From contig JAWHQI010000019.1 of assembly GCA_033032865.1 (NCBI GenBank), forward strand, positions 10,954,001 through 11,018,000: a DNA stretch of 64,000 nucleotides, read 5' to 3'. This stretch comes from Dactylorhiza incarnata (taxonomy: Eukaryota; Streptophyta; Magnoliopsida; Asparagales; Orchidaceae). This document shows positions 21,659 through 33,549 of the stretch, piece after piece. A program made the translations under genes and the position numbers. Every line of letters starts with the position of its first letter. The stretch's first letter is position 1. A model generated the notes under the pieces. That model ran no database searches, was not told the origin of the DNA, and saw nothing but the letters and a program-made list of their open reading frames with translations.

Positions 21659-24281
21659 TGTCACAACCCGCATTTTCTCAGCAATTAGGAATATCAGAGT
21701 AGAGAAAATACGCGTCTTGATGCCACGTCATGCAGGAGACAATTGCAGACGCTCAGGCGAGAACCTAATTTTTATTCATTTCAAAATAGGTTTACATGAA
21801 GACTCATTACTCGAAATCACTTATTAGGTTTGGGTTAAGAACTGTGTCTCTCAGTTCATGGATCAACTAGTCCACAGAAGAAAATATATATATGAACATT
21901 GCAGCAGAAAAATACTTAGTTGAGTTCAATTAAGGTCCTATATGCACGTGATGTCTGAACATAAAGATAATGATTTGCACATATCTAGATTTAGATTGGG
22001 TATGAAGATACTTGTACGTGACTTAAATATAAGGATTTGGCCTATAAAAGATGCAATGAGAATGAAGAAAGATCATTTTTATAACTATAATGCACCTAGG
22101 CATAAATCATTCCCAGAGAGCAAGATACACAAGTTCGATAAGTAGTAGCAACAACTAGCAAGTAAGCTATAATGTAACCAAAAAAACACAATGGGCGTCA
22201 ACAACCTGACACCAACCCATTGGCTTCAAACTAGTATGTCTGAACACAAGAAGAAAACTAGCTATCACTACCTCGCAGCAGCGGGGTAAGACAGCAGCCA
22301 CAACACCCAAGGTCTTCGAACGACACCTCTAACTGCTACAGCTCAGAACCTGAGGCATTCAAATAAAACAAAGAACACCTCAGCAAGGAAAGCACAAGTG
22401 GCAGAAGAACATCAAGGTTCTGCGAAACAAGGAAAAAAAATAAAAATGCATAAGGGGTACCAACCTAAGCGAAACTTATAGAAAAAGAAGCTCCAAAGCA
22501 TAGGGCTAAACAACGCACCCAGTGCACCAATACCATTTTAGTGATACAAGTAAAGTTCATTTATCTTGTTAATTCTATTTATGAGACTGATCAGCTCAAT
22601 TTAAAATGGGGGCGGTCCTTTATCCTCTGCCACCCAAAGCAAAAAAAAAATGGGTGGGGGTTTCTCTATCCCCAACCACCCAAACACGACCCTCGGTACC
22701 ACACACCAAGCCCGCGGTTCACCTCTAAAATGGCCACCGTGCAAGGCTACAACAATTCCCCACTGCCCCCCAAACACAGCCCATCGTTCAAGGCTAAGGG
22801 CAATGGTTCATATTAATTAATTTCTTTAATTATGGCACGGGACGAAGCCCGAGAAAAACAATCACCAGGATACCCTAAGGATAGGGTCACAATGAAGTAA
22901 ACACCGCTCAAGACGATTCATAAGGGTCCAGGGTCCTCACACAAACATATACACATAAGGAAGTAAGCACGAGAGAATCAAAAAATATGAAATACCACCA
23001 AAAGAACATGGGTAGCAACCCGAGCAATTATTGAGAATAGGAGAGCAGACTACTTGGGTTTCTCGAGAAGTCAAAAGCCCAGAAAAGGAATTTCTCGAGA
23101 AGTCAAGGCAATGCACAAGGGTTTCTCGAGAAATCCTAAGCAAGGAACAAGATCTTCTCGAGAAATTGTAGGAGACCAAGGGTGATTTCTCGAGAGATTG
23201 AAGGAGATGTTCCGAGAACAACTGGATTTCTCGAGAAATAAAGGAATTTGTCGAGAGGGGAGGGGATTTCTTGTGAAAGAACATGAGGGTCTCTCGAGAC
23301 TTACAGGAATTTCTCGAGAAATACAAGGATTTCTCGAGAAATGGACGTGAATTTCCCGAGTATAAGGTCAAAAATTCTAAGCAGCATACATATTTTCCTA
23401 GGGGAAATTCTAGACATTCTAGGATGAGATCAAGGAGATACCAAAAGTTAAATTAACCAAGAAACACCCCAAGGTCAAGAGTTAAGCAATGCGATAAGAA
23501 CTCAAGCAAGAAACGACACTTCAACAACGAAAGAGAATGAGAAATTGCTACTTGCCTTAAACCTTGCAAACTCGAAGTTCTCCGCTCCAAAAGCTATGGA
23601 TCGGCTAAGAACTCACTCAAGCACAACAACTTGAAACCTTTTGGGCCAAAAAGAGGAGTTAGGTCACAACCTTGACTCCAAAAATCCCAAGAAATAGGAA
23701 ACTCTTACCACTAGAATGAAGATCTAGTCGAGAGCTTTCCGATTCTACTCTCTGAACATGATTCCGTCCACTACAACTCTCGAATCGTTGGTCGGAAGAA
23801 GATCTCGACACGCCACTCTCGCTATCGCACGAGGACTGGTCGGCTCGATGGAGAAGAAGAGGAAGAGGGTTTCTTTGAAATTTTAGGTATTTATATAAAA
23901 CCCTAATTTCTTGATTAATTAATAAATAATTCATCCATTCTAGTTAAAATTTTGAGGGCGACCAAAACACCTCGGATTTTCATGAAAATCGCAACTAAGC
24001 TAAAAATCGGTGCTACGAATCCAACGACGGAGTCAGAATTCCATTCCGACGAGCCAAACTCGAGATTAGAATTCCCGAAGCTGAAATTTTAATAATTACT
24101 CTAAATAACCCTGAGTTTCCCCCTAACTCGAAATGACGCGAAATCTCGCATGCGCGACCTAATTTAAACACTAACTACGCTAAGGCTCAAAACTAAACTC
24201 GAAGGGTTGACTTAACGCCCTTACGCTAAAATTACGTCACAACGACCCGCAAATAATCAACGAAAAACTAGGGGCGTTATA
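21659..24281 (-). repeat. 5' LTR of chromodomain gypsy element
   Basis: 2623 bp, partner of 13731-16212. CTCGAG-type palindromes cluster at 23055-23350. The minus-strand TATA candidate lies at 23887-23899. The outer end reads TATAACGCC rather than TGTAACGCC, a single change in the terminal dinucleotide. Confidence 0.92.
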
Positions 24282-24425
24282 GTGCGGCCAAACCGCGCCC
24301 CCCAAGGGGGTGCGGCGAAATCGCATCCCTCCAGCACCCCCCATGGGGGTGCAGCCAACCCTCACCCTCATGGTGGGGTGCGGCCGAGCCACACTCTCCC
24401 ATAGGAGTGCGGCCAAATTGCACCC
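24282..24425 (+). repeat. 5' LTR of X, second part
   Basis: Resumes after the gypsy target duplication with the same GGGGGTGCGGCCAAACCGCACCC repeats as 43180-43260 in the 3' LTR. It is cut by the Athila LTR after 'aaattgcaccc'. Confidence 0.8.
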
Positions 24426-26030
24426 AGATGAGTAGCGTATATACTCATCTTTTAATATAGTTTTAATATCATTTTAATATGAATTTATATAATTCTCCTA
24501 AATAAATTGTTTCTTTTCATATTTATGTACTAATTAAGTTTATTTTCTGATTTTGTAGGATTACTGGACATTTTAACAAAAATTGTAAATACACGCCCTC
24601 GGTCACGGGCGTGACCAAGGGGCATGACAACCCAAGATGTGTTCCAGACCTGCTGCCGCCATCCTGGGCTCATTCCGAGAAAATTCGCCAAGTACACGCC
24701 ATAGGTCACTGGAGTGACCAAGGAAATGTAAACACAAGCTACGCCTCCAGCTCAGTGGGACGTAATCCACGACCATGATGGACATTTTACCAAGTACACG
24801 CCCATGACTCACATGTCACGCCCGTGTACTTCCAATGTCACGGGCGTGTACCTCCTTGCCACCAGAATGACGCGCCAGTCGGCTGAAGATTTCCCGCCTG
24901 ATTACAGTTTAATTATTACACGCCCTTGGTCATGGGCGTGACCAATGGGGGTGACGCGCACGTAACGTCTGCAATGAATTCAGAAGGCGTCTCTCCTGCG
25001 CCAGCTTCGATCATGCCCCTTACACTCCCTTGGTTTCGGGCGTGACCGAGGGGAGTGTAACATCAACTTTTCGCCTATTTAAAGTCGGCTTCTCCAGAAC
25101 ATCAATGACAAATTTTGGGAGCTCTTTCCTTCATTTCTTGTACTGTTTTCCTGTTTTTAGCATTCTTCTACTTCAATTTTCTCTTTGTACTTGTAATCTC
25201 AATTTCATTAGTTGCATTCTCTTTTGCAAAAAATAATAAAGGTTAGTTCTTCTTCTCCTTATTCTATTCAAACTTTCATCATGAACTCTTCTACTTTTGT
25301 TGATTCCTTAATCTCAATGAGTAGCTAAATTTCTATTAGTACTCGATCGAGATGATCCAAGGAATAATATAATCTATGAATTAATTTAGAGCTTCTCTTT
25401 CTCTTCCTTAGATTGCTTAAGATTTATCTTTGGTTTCTATTGAATTGAGATTATATTTTCGATATATAATTCTCATTCTTGTTTTCGTAATCTAGTAGTT
25501 GAAAGGCTCTTATTTTGAATCTATCATTCAAGGATAAAGAGAGTTGAATGCAACCCTCGAGAGAGGATGACATAAATTTCCCGGATTGGAGTCAAATCCA
25601 ATAGAGGGGTTCACTACGATAAATTGAGTTTTAGGGGTTTCAATTCTAGAGCGAAAGTTCGATTGATCAACATAAACTCAGTTGAACGTATCCTCGACTG
25701 AGGTGCGTTTATAATCCAGAAACCTCCACGGTAGAAGTAATTTTCTTAAGAGAATTAAAACTCTTATTTCTTCTTTTATTATTTTCATTTTGAGGTGATT
25801 CGAAGATCGAGTGCTAGTCTTTTTACCCATTGCTTAATCATTATTATAATCCCTTTTCTTTATTGCAAAATCAAACCAAAGTTCTAATTGATCGAATAAT
25901 AGAGATTTTCTAAAGTAAGAATATTTTACTCGCCCGGATATTAATACGACCTTGGTTTTTCATAAACCTATACTAATTTCGATACGGTACACTTGTCGTT
26001 GTCGTTTGCAGGCATAGTTTGCATCCATCA
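24426..26030 (+). repeat. 5' LTR of an Athila-type gypsy element
   Basis: Begins (A/T)GATGAGTAGC and ends CATCCATCA just before the primer site, giving terminal TGATG/CATCA if the first base is mutated. It contains repeated TACACGCCC...GGGCGTGACC blocks between 24590 and 25050, and a TATTTAAA promoter candidate at 25075-25082. About 1.6 kb. The 3' partner LTR is not in the window. Confidence 0.75.
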
Positions 26031-26090
26031 AGTTTTTTGCGCCGTTGCTGGAGATTTCTTTTTTTTGCGCCGTTGCCGGAGATTGGGAGT
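26031..26090 (+). promoter_or_regulatory. Athila primer binding site, duplicated
   Basis: TTTTTTGCGCCGTTGCTGGAGATT at about 26033-26056 and a second copy with GCCGGAGATT at about 26061-26084. The GGCGCCGTTGCCGG-type sequence is the usual Athila/Ogre primer site. Having it twice about 29 bp apart is unusual. Confidence 0.75.
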
Positions 26091-26395
26091 TGATATTTCG
26101 AAAAAAGAAATATCTATTAATTTTATCGATTCTTTTCTTCATTTTAATTTTAAATTAGGGAGGGTGAAACAATATTCTTGGAAAGGGAGGTTTGAGCTTG
26201 TCATCCCAGCACATCTCCTAGTACCTTGCTAACCCTTCACCGGGTAGACCTTGAGAAGTCCAAGACTAATCATAATTCGCTGAATAAAAATATTTATATA
26301 TATAAAAAAATATTAATACAATAAATTTTCATTTTCATTTTTCCTTCTTCTCTTCTTACGATTTTAATTTGCATTATTTTCTCTCTTTTTGGTGT

Positions 26396-27498
26396 ATGAC
26401 CCGAGGAAATTCTTCGAATAATCCTGATTCTAATTTCGATTCGGAAATAGAGCGCACCTTACGGCGATGCCTTCGGTTCCATGATCAAGAACTACCGATT
26501 ATTCCCAAAGAATCTATCGGAGACACTAACATCGATATTGTGGGAGAGCCAAATCTGGAAGAGGCCCCGCAACGAACCATGTCCTATAGATTATGCGAGG
26601 CCAAACCTTGAGGGGACACAATCAAGCATTGTGCGCCCTATGGTGACAAATAATAATTTCGAGATCATGTCTAGCATCATCCAAATGGTGCAACAATCGG
26701 CAACCTTTGATGGTTTGTCGGACGAAGATCCAAATTCTCATCTATCTAATTTTCTAAAAATATGCGACACTTTTAAAATAAATGGTGTTACTGATGACAT
26801 CATTCGATTGTGCTTATTTCCTTTCTCTTTGCGGTCAAAGGCTAAGCAGTGGTTGGTCTCTCTTTCTAGAGGATCCATCACTACATGGGCCAAAATGGTG
26901 GAGAAATTCTTAACGAAATATTTTCCTCCCGCCAAAACTGCTAAATTGCGCACCGATATTGCGTCGTTTCTGCAAATTGACTCGGAGACTCTTTACGATA
27001 CATGGGAGCGCTTCAAGGAACTTTTTCGGAGATGCCCTCACCATGCGCTTGCTAATTGGCAATAATTTCAAATCTTCTACAATGGTTTGAATTTCCAAAC
27101 AAGGCAAATGATTAATGCGGCCGTCGGAGGTACTTTAAATAATAAAACCCCGGAAACCGCTCAAGAGCTTTTTCGAGGAAATGACCATGAACGCTTACAA
27201 GTAGAATGCACCATGGACACGCCCTAACAAGCCGACCATACTCTATGAAGTCGAGGCCACCACTAATTTAGCGTTACAAGCAGACAGATTAACCAAGAAA
27301 GTGACGGAGATGTCTGCTTCCTCCGCCACCACCAATTGGGATAATAATAATAACAATAATAATTTTGTTCAAGAACACGTAGATTATATGGGGAACTCTT
27401 ATCGTCCTCCTTATAACCCGAATAATAACATTTCTTTTAATAATATTCCCTTAATCCGAGTCCATCCCAATTTTTCATGGAGCAACCCCAATAATGCT
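26396..27498 (+). pseudogene. Athila-type gag, broken and truncated
   Basis: Starts MTRGNSSNNPDS at 26396. A frameshift around 26480-26610 leads into the conserved core: FDGLSDEDPNSHLSNFLKIC, LRLFPFSL-like CLFPFSLRSKAKQWL, KFLTKYFPPAKTAKLR, ETLYDTWERFKELFRRCPHH, FYNGLNFQTRQMINAAVGG. All are hallmarks of Athila capsid. A TAA lies after ALANWQ (27063). The Asn-rich linker and HPNFSWSN near 27470 are also typical. The frame is cut at 27498 by the Tat-type LTR. Protease, pol and env of this element are absent from the window. Confidence 0.9.
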
Positions 27499-28315
27499 TG
27501 TTGAATCCAGAGAATCCGTCTCGACGTTCGCAACGGGTATGTTGTTGACCCTTACTTGACCTGAGCTAGAACCTTGACTAGTTGCTGAGAACCGAAGGAC
27601 CTTACACCTAAGAACACTTGGACTTAAAATGGACCCCTTAAGTTGCAGCGAGGAGGTCCCACCACATACCCAGAAGTTCAAAGAGAGTTTCCCCTCCCAA
27701 GCCAATGCTGAGCCTGGGCACCTTGGAGGGCACTAATGGTGGCCTCGCCATCAACTTTAACTGACATGGGGTGGAGTGCTTTCTCACAAGACACACACAA
27801 GGGAGAGGGGAGACTAACCCTTCCCAAGTGCCCATGGGGGTCTATTTATAGACTTCCCAAAATTGGGCTGCGGATAGCCAAAAATCTACTATCTAGAGCT
27901 CAACTACGAACCTGTACGACCAACTCAGGAGGGGAGGCGAGTGGGAGATGAGATGTCCACTCCCCCCCTTGCCGAGGGTCGGGCGAGTGGACCAAGGTCC
28001 ACCACACGAACTGGGCGAGTGGACCTCATGGTCCACTCAGCTACCCGAGTGAGTGGACTATAGGTCCATTCTCCCAGTTGCCCGGGGCGCCCACATGCCT
28101 TGGGCGAGTGGACCATTGGTCCACTCGCCCGGGGCCTTGGGCAAGTGGACCCTAGGTCCACTCGTCCAAGTGAGGAAGTCTGCCCCCCTCGGGCCTTCTC
28201 TTTTCGGTCTTAACGGCCTTCATCTGGTCGATCTACTGCACCACAGATATTTTCTTTATAACGATCTTACCTGCGTCGGGTCACACCAGCTCGACAAATA
28301 TGAGGGTTGTACACA
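27499..28315 (-). repeat. 3' LTR of Tat-type element
   Basis: Starts TGTTGAATCC, ends GTACACA. The minus-strand TATA box CTATAAATAGA is at 27841-27851. From 27965 to 28175 it contains five GGGCGAGTGGACC/GGTCCACTCGCCC inverted repeats. The right boundary is inferred from the CA end next to a GAAAAGAGCGGGGAT purine tract. Confidence 0.75.
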
Positions 28316-28330
28316 ATCCCCGCTCTTTTC
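28316..28330 (-). promoter_or_regulatory. Candidate polypurine tract of Tat-type element
   Basis: The minus strand reads AAAAGAGCGGGGAT abutting the inferred LTR start, a composition usual for Tat-type elements. Confidence 0.6.
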
Positions 28331-28439
28331 GATCTTGTCTCAAGCTTGGTAAGAAAGTCAAACCCACCTATTTGACAAGTAGGTGGGGCTTTAGAGGAAT
28401 CCACGGAGGGCCCTGCTGATCGGTTACTCTAGTTGAGCT

Positions 28440-29512
28440 CTCCAGCTGGACTCGACCTGAGGCGGAAGGAGAACCTTTCTCCACTTAACGACCCTCCTGT
28501 GAGCCGAGCTCAACTGGAGGTGGAGAAAGCTTAACACCTCTGGTCGAGATAAACACGACCTGAGGTGGAGGAAAACTCAACACCTCTAGTCGAGCTGAAC
28601 TCGACAAGAGGTGGAAAGCGAACCTTTCTCCACTTAACGAATCTCCTGTGAGCCAAGCTCAATTGGAGGTGGAGAAAGCTCAACCTCTGGTCGAGCTAAA
28701 CTCAACCTGAGGTTGAGAAAAACTCAACACCTCTGGTCGAGTTGAACTAGACCCGAGGTGAAAAGCGAACCTTTCTCCACTTAACGACCCTCCTGTGAGC
28801 CGAGCTCAACTAGAGGTGGAGAAAGCTCAACACCTCTGGTCGAGCTAAACTCGACCTGAGGTGGAGGAAGACTGAACACCTTTGGTCGAGCTGAACTCAA
28901 CCTGAGGTGGAAAGCGAACCATTCTCCACTTAACGACCCTCCTGTGAGCCGAGCTCAACTAGAGGTGGAGAAAGCTCAACACCTCTGGTTGAGCTAAACT
29001 CGACCTGAGGTGGAGAAAAACCCAACACCTCTGGTCGAGCTGAACTCGACCTGAGGTGGAAAGCGAGCCTTTCTCCACTTAGCGACCCTCCTGTGATCCG
29101 AGCTTAACTAGAGGTGGAGAAAGCTCAACACCTCTAATCGAGCTAAACTCGACCTGAGGTGGAGGAAAACTCAACACCTTTGGTCGAGCTGAACTCGACC
29201 TGGGGTGGAAAGCGAACCTTTCTCCACTTAACGATCCTCTTGTGAGCCGAGCTCAACTGGAGGTGGAGAAAGCTCAACACCTCTGGTCGAGCTAAACTCG
29301 ACCTGAGGTGGAGGAAAACTCAACACCTTTGGTCGAGCTGAACTCGACCTGAGGTGGAAAGCGAACCTCTCTCCACTTAACGACCCTCCTGTGAGCTGAG
29401 CTCAACTAGAGGTGGAGAAAGCTCAACATCTTTGGTCGAGCTAAACTCGACCTGAGGTGGAGCAAAACTCAACACCTCTAGTCGAGCTGAACTCGACCTG
29501 AGGTGGAGGGAA
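28440..29512. repeat. 149-bp tandem repeat array
   Basis: About seven copies. The marker AACCTTTCTCCACTTAACGA recurs at about 28472, 28621, 28768, 28917, 29066, 29215 and 29364, spacing 147-149 bp. Each unit has two or three GAGGTGGA/GGTCGAGCT sub-blocks. It lies between pol and the 3' LTR of the Tat-type element. Confidence 0.95.
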
Positions 29513-31340
29513 CTGAACACTACCCTGGAACCGCTAAGGGTGGAGAACTTCAACACGTCCTAGGAGCTTAGCTCACCTGGAGGTGGATGAACTAAACACC
29601 TTCCCAAACCAACCGAGGGTGGAGAACTTCAACACGTCCTAGGAGCTTAGCTCACCTGGAGGCGGAGGAACTCAACACCTTCCCAAACCAACCTGGGGTG
29701 GAGAACTTCAACACGTCCTAGGAGCTTAGCTCACCCGGAGGTGGAGGAACTCAACACCTTCCCAAACCAACCGGGGGTGGAGAACTTCAAGACATCCTAG
29801 GATCTTAGCTCACCTGGAGGCGGAGGAACTCAACACTTTTCCAAACCAACTGGGGGTGGAGAACTTCAACACGTCCTAGGAGATTAGCTCACCTAGAGGC
29901 GGAGGAACTCAACACCTTCCCAAACCAACCGGGGGTGGAGAACTTCAACACGTCCTATGAGCTTGGCTCACCTGGAGGCGGAGGAATTCAACACATTCCC
30001 AAACCAACCAGGGGTGGAGAACTTCAACACGTCCTAGGATCTTAGCTCAGCTGGAGGCGGAGGAACTCAACACTTTCCCAAACCAACCGGGGGTGGAGAA
30101 CTTCAACACGTCCTAGGAGCTTAGCTTACCTGGAGGCGGAGGAACTCAACACCTTACTAAACCAACCGGGGGTGGAGAACTTCAACACGTCCTAGGAGCT
30201 TAGCTCACCTGGAGGCGGAGGAAATCAACACCTTCCCAAACCAACCGGGGGTGGAGAACTTAAACACGTCCTAGGAGCTTAGCTCACCCGTAGGCGGAGG
30301 AACTCAACACCTTCCCAAACCAACCGGGGGTGGAGAACTTCAACACGTCCTAGGAGCTTAGCTCACCTGGAGGTGGAGGAACTCAACACCTTCCCAAACC
30401 AACCGGGGGTGGAGAACTTCAACACATCCTAGGAGATTAGCTCACCTGGAGGCGGAGGAACGCAACACTTTCCCAAACCAACCGGGGGTGGAGAACTTCA
30501 ACACGTCCTAGGAGCTTAGCTCACCTGGAGGCAGAGGAATTCAACACCTTCCCAAACCAACCGGGGTTGGAGAACTTCAACACGTCCTAGGAGCTTAGCT
30601 CACATGAAGGCGGAGGAACTCAACACTTTTGCAAACCAACCGGTGGTGGAGAACTTCAACACGTCTTAGGATCTTATCTCACCTTGAGGCGGAGGAACTC
30701 AACATCTTCCCAAACCAACTGGGGGTGAAGAACTTCAACACGTCCTAGGAGCTTAGCTCACATGGAGGCGGAGGAACTCAACACCTTCCCAAACCAACCG
30801 GGGGTGGAGAACTTCAACACGTCCTAGGAGCTTAGCTCACCTGGAGGCGGAGGAACTCAACACCTTCCCAAACCACCTGGGGGTGGAGACTTCAACACGT
30901 CCTAGGAACTTAGCTCACCTGGAGGCAGAGGAACTCAACACCTTCCCAAACCAACCGGGGGTGGAGAACTTCAACACATCCTAGGAGCTTAGCTCACCTG
31001 GAGGCGGAGGAACTCAACACCTTCCCAAACCAACCGGGGGTGGAGAACTTCAACACGTCCTAGGAGCTTAGCTCACCTTGAGGCGCGGGAACTTAACACC
31101 TTCCCAAACCAACCGGGGGTGGAGGACTTCAACGCGTCCTAGGAGCTTAGCTCACCTGGAGGTGGAGGAAGTCAACACCTTCCCAAACCAACTGGGGGTG
31201 GAGAACTTCAACACGTCCAAGGAGCTTAGCTCACCTAGAGGCAGAGGAACTCAACACCTTCCCAAACCAACCGGGGGTGGAGAACTTCAACACATCCTAG
31301 GAGCTTAGCTCACCTGGAGGCAGAGGAACTCAACACCTCC
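29513..31340. repeat. 79-bp tandem repeat array
   Basis: About 23 copies. The marker CAACACGTCCTAGGAGCTTAG recurs at 29551, 29630, 29709 and so on (30104 is five units later), a steady 79-bp period. Units share GGTGGA and AACTCAACACC blocks with the 149-bp array, so one probably grew out of the other. Open frames through it are repeat artefacts. Confidence 0.96.
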
Positions 31341-31409
31341 GTGAGGCGGTCCCTCTTCTCGAAGCCTTACCAAAAGCCGCTCTCATTGGCTAGATTAACT
31401 ACTATAAGC

Positions 31410-32610
31410 TGGAGTAAGAGATCTTTCCGAGAAGAAACTCGATATTCTTTAGGGATAAAAAAGTTTGAGATCGTTGCCACACCAAGTATTACCAAGGGGG
31501 ATTCCCTCAACATTTTGGAGGTGATACCCCCTGACCTCAGGGCTTCCAGGATTACATAGGGTCCCTCCCAATTGGGCTAGAGCTTTCCTACATTTGCCGA
31601 CCTTCCCGCGGCGTCGACCTTTTTGTGGACTAGATCTCCTGGAATGAACTGCTTGATTCTAATATTCTTATCAAAATACCTGGCCATCCGCCGCTTCACT
31701 TCCTCTTGTCGAATTGCTGCGAGATCTCGGAGCTCCTCAACCATATCTAGTGAGAGTCATTGTTTCTCTTCATTTTCTACCCTCCAGTCTTCGCCACCCT
31801 CCTGAGCGGACATGACCCGGGGGGACCTGACCTCAAATTCCACTGGGAGTACGGCCTCAGATCCATGAGAGAGCTTGAACAGTGTTTCTCCTGTCGCCAT
31901 GTTGGGTGTCGTCCTCAAGGCCCACAAGACCGAGGGAAGCTTCTCCACCCAGTTCCCCTTCAAGTTCTGCACTTTTTTCTTTAGTAGGTTGACAATGACT
32001 TTGTTTTCCGCCTCCACTTGCCTGTTGCTCTGAGGATGATGAACGAAGGCGAAGCGGAGATCGATGCCCAACTGACCACAGAAGCTAATGAGTTTCCCAC
32101 TAGCAAACTATGGTCCATTGTCTGTCACTATGGCGAGGGGGGCCCGTACAAGCAAATTATTTCTCCTCAAATCAAATTCCTTATTACCCGCGAGGTTGTT
32201 TTTGCCAAAGCCTTAACCTCCACCCACTTGGAGAAGTAGTCTATCATGACTAATAGGAACCTTCTTTGACCGCTGGCCTGAGGGAAGGGGCCGACCAAGT
32301 CCATTCCACATATAGCAAAGGGCCAGGGTCCTGTGATTTTCCTGAGCCTTTGCACGGGTTGGAGTTGAAGTGACGTGAAAAGCTGGCACTTCTGACACTT
32401 CTTCGCAAACTCCATGGTGTCCTTTCGAAGGGTCGGCCAGAAGTATCCCTGCCTCAACACTCTATTCTCTAAGGTTTGGCTTCCGGAATGGCTTCCGCAC
32501 TCCCCGGAGTGGATTTCTTCCAAGACCTTCGGAACCTCATCCTCCGTCACGCACCTTGCTAGGAGCCTGGTCAGGGTCTTCTTGTACAAGCTCTCCTTCC
32601 GCGATGGATG
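31410..32610 (-). pseudogene. Tat-type integrase
   Basis: The minus-strand frame 32589-32167 has the zinc-binding part (HSGSQTLENRVLRQGYFWPTL, CQKCQLF) and the start of the core (ICGMDLVGPFPQA, the first catalytic Asp). Frame 32071-31757 has the end of the core (VHHPQSNRQVEAENKVI, the catalytic Glu) and LWALRTTPNMATGETLF. The C-terminal GDLVHKK...GPNWEGPY-like segment follows in broken frames down to about 31420. A frameshift between the halves removes a clean second Asp region. Confidence 0.88.
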
Positions 32611-32624
32611 GGCGGAACAACTCG

Positions 32625-33320
32625 GTCACCGTTCCTCCCACGCGAGGGCCGTATTTCGCTAACCGATCTACTCAGACATTTTCCTCTCTCGGAATATGTT
32701 GGATGGAGAAAGTGCGGAACCACCCGATGAGATCTCTAACCTTCACCAGATACCTCTCGAGGGTCGGATCCTTTGCCTTAAACTCTCCTTGAACCTGGGA
32801 GGCCACCACCATCGAATCTGTGAAAACTTTCACGTCTCGGATTTCCATTTCCCTTGCCAGACGAAGCCCAGCCACCACTGCTTCATACTCGGCCTGGTTG
32901 TTGGTCACGGGGAATCGGATGTCGATCGCTTGCTCGATCATTGTACCCTGTGGACTGACCAGGATCACCCCTCCGCCGAGGGAATTCTTTCCTGATGCCC
33001 TCTCCGTGAACAACTCCCATCCAATCAACCTGGGGGGTTCCGACTCATCAACCTCAGTCACATACTCTGCCAGGAAGTTTGCTACCGCCTGCGCTTTCAT
33101 CGATAACCGAAGGACGAAGGTGACATCAAACTCGCTAAGCTCGACTGACCACTTTGCCAACCTGCCTGAGTGCTCCAATCCTTCCATAATATTGAGAAGG
33201 GGGTGATAGGTCACCACTCTGATCGAATGAGCCTGGAAATAGGGACAGAGTTTCCGGGCTGAGATGATCAAAGCGAATGCCAACTTCTCCGGGATGGGAT
33301 ATCCGAGCTCTGCCTTTTTC
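32625..33320 (-). pseudogene. Dual RNase H region of Tat-type element
   Basis: Frame 33283-32672. The first part (HSGRLAKWSVELSEFDVTF, AVANFLAEY) ends the retroviral RNase H domain. The second (GGGVILVSPQGT, ITNNQAEYEA-like VTNNQAEYEAVVAGL, VKVFTDSMVVASQVQGE) is the archaeal-type RNase H found only in the Tat lineage. The first catalytic Asp, expected in a VDGASG motif, reads TERASG, so this domain is probably inactive; the later E and D are present. Confidence 0.88.
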
Positions 33321-33549
33321 AGGACTCAGCTAACGTAGTAGATTGGCAGCTGCTTCCTTCCCTCCTCCCGGACCAGGACCGAGCTCACCTACTCAACTCC
33401 TACCCCCAGGTAGAGAAAAAGGTCCTCTCCTTCTCTCAGCCCCTGAAGCAAAGGAGCACGCGTTAGTTGTTCCTTCAATGCCTGAAAAGCCTTCTCGCAC
33501 TCTGGTGTCCACTCAAACTTCTGACCCTGGCGCAGGGCTCTGAAGAAAG

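Larger units (their letters stand above)
13731..24281 (-). mobile_element. Chromodomain gypsy (Tekay/Del-like) element, complete but mutated
   Basis: A 10.55-kb minus-strand Ty3/gypsy element with 2.5-2.6-kb LTRs (TGTCACAACCC...GGGGCGTTACA in plus-strand reading), a tRNA-Met primer site, a polypurine tract, and gag, PR, RT, RNase H, IN and chromodomain in that order. The target-site duplication gtgcg is perfect (13726-13730 and 24282-24286). The C-terminal chromodomain, three gag zinc knuckles and LTR size fit the chromovirus Tekay/Del group. Multiple stops and frameshifts make it non-autonomous. Confidence 0.95.

Noticed and set aside
31078..31308. Plus-strand frame with a repeated peptide
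   Set aside because: It is the 79-bp tandem DNA repeat read in one frame; other units have stops and no start or domain is conserved.
28440..31340. Regular short repeats that could look like a CRISPR array
   Set aside because: The units are head-to-tail copies with no unique spacers, in a plant retrotransposon 3' region.
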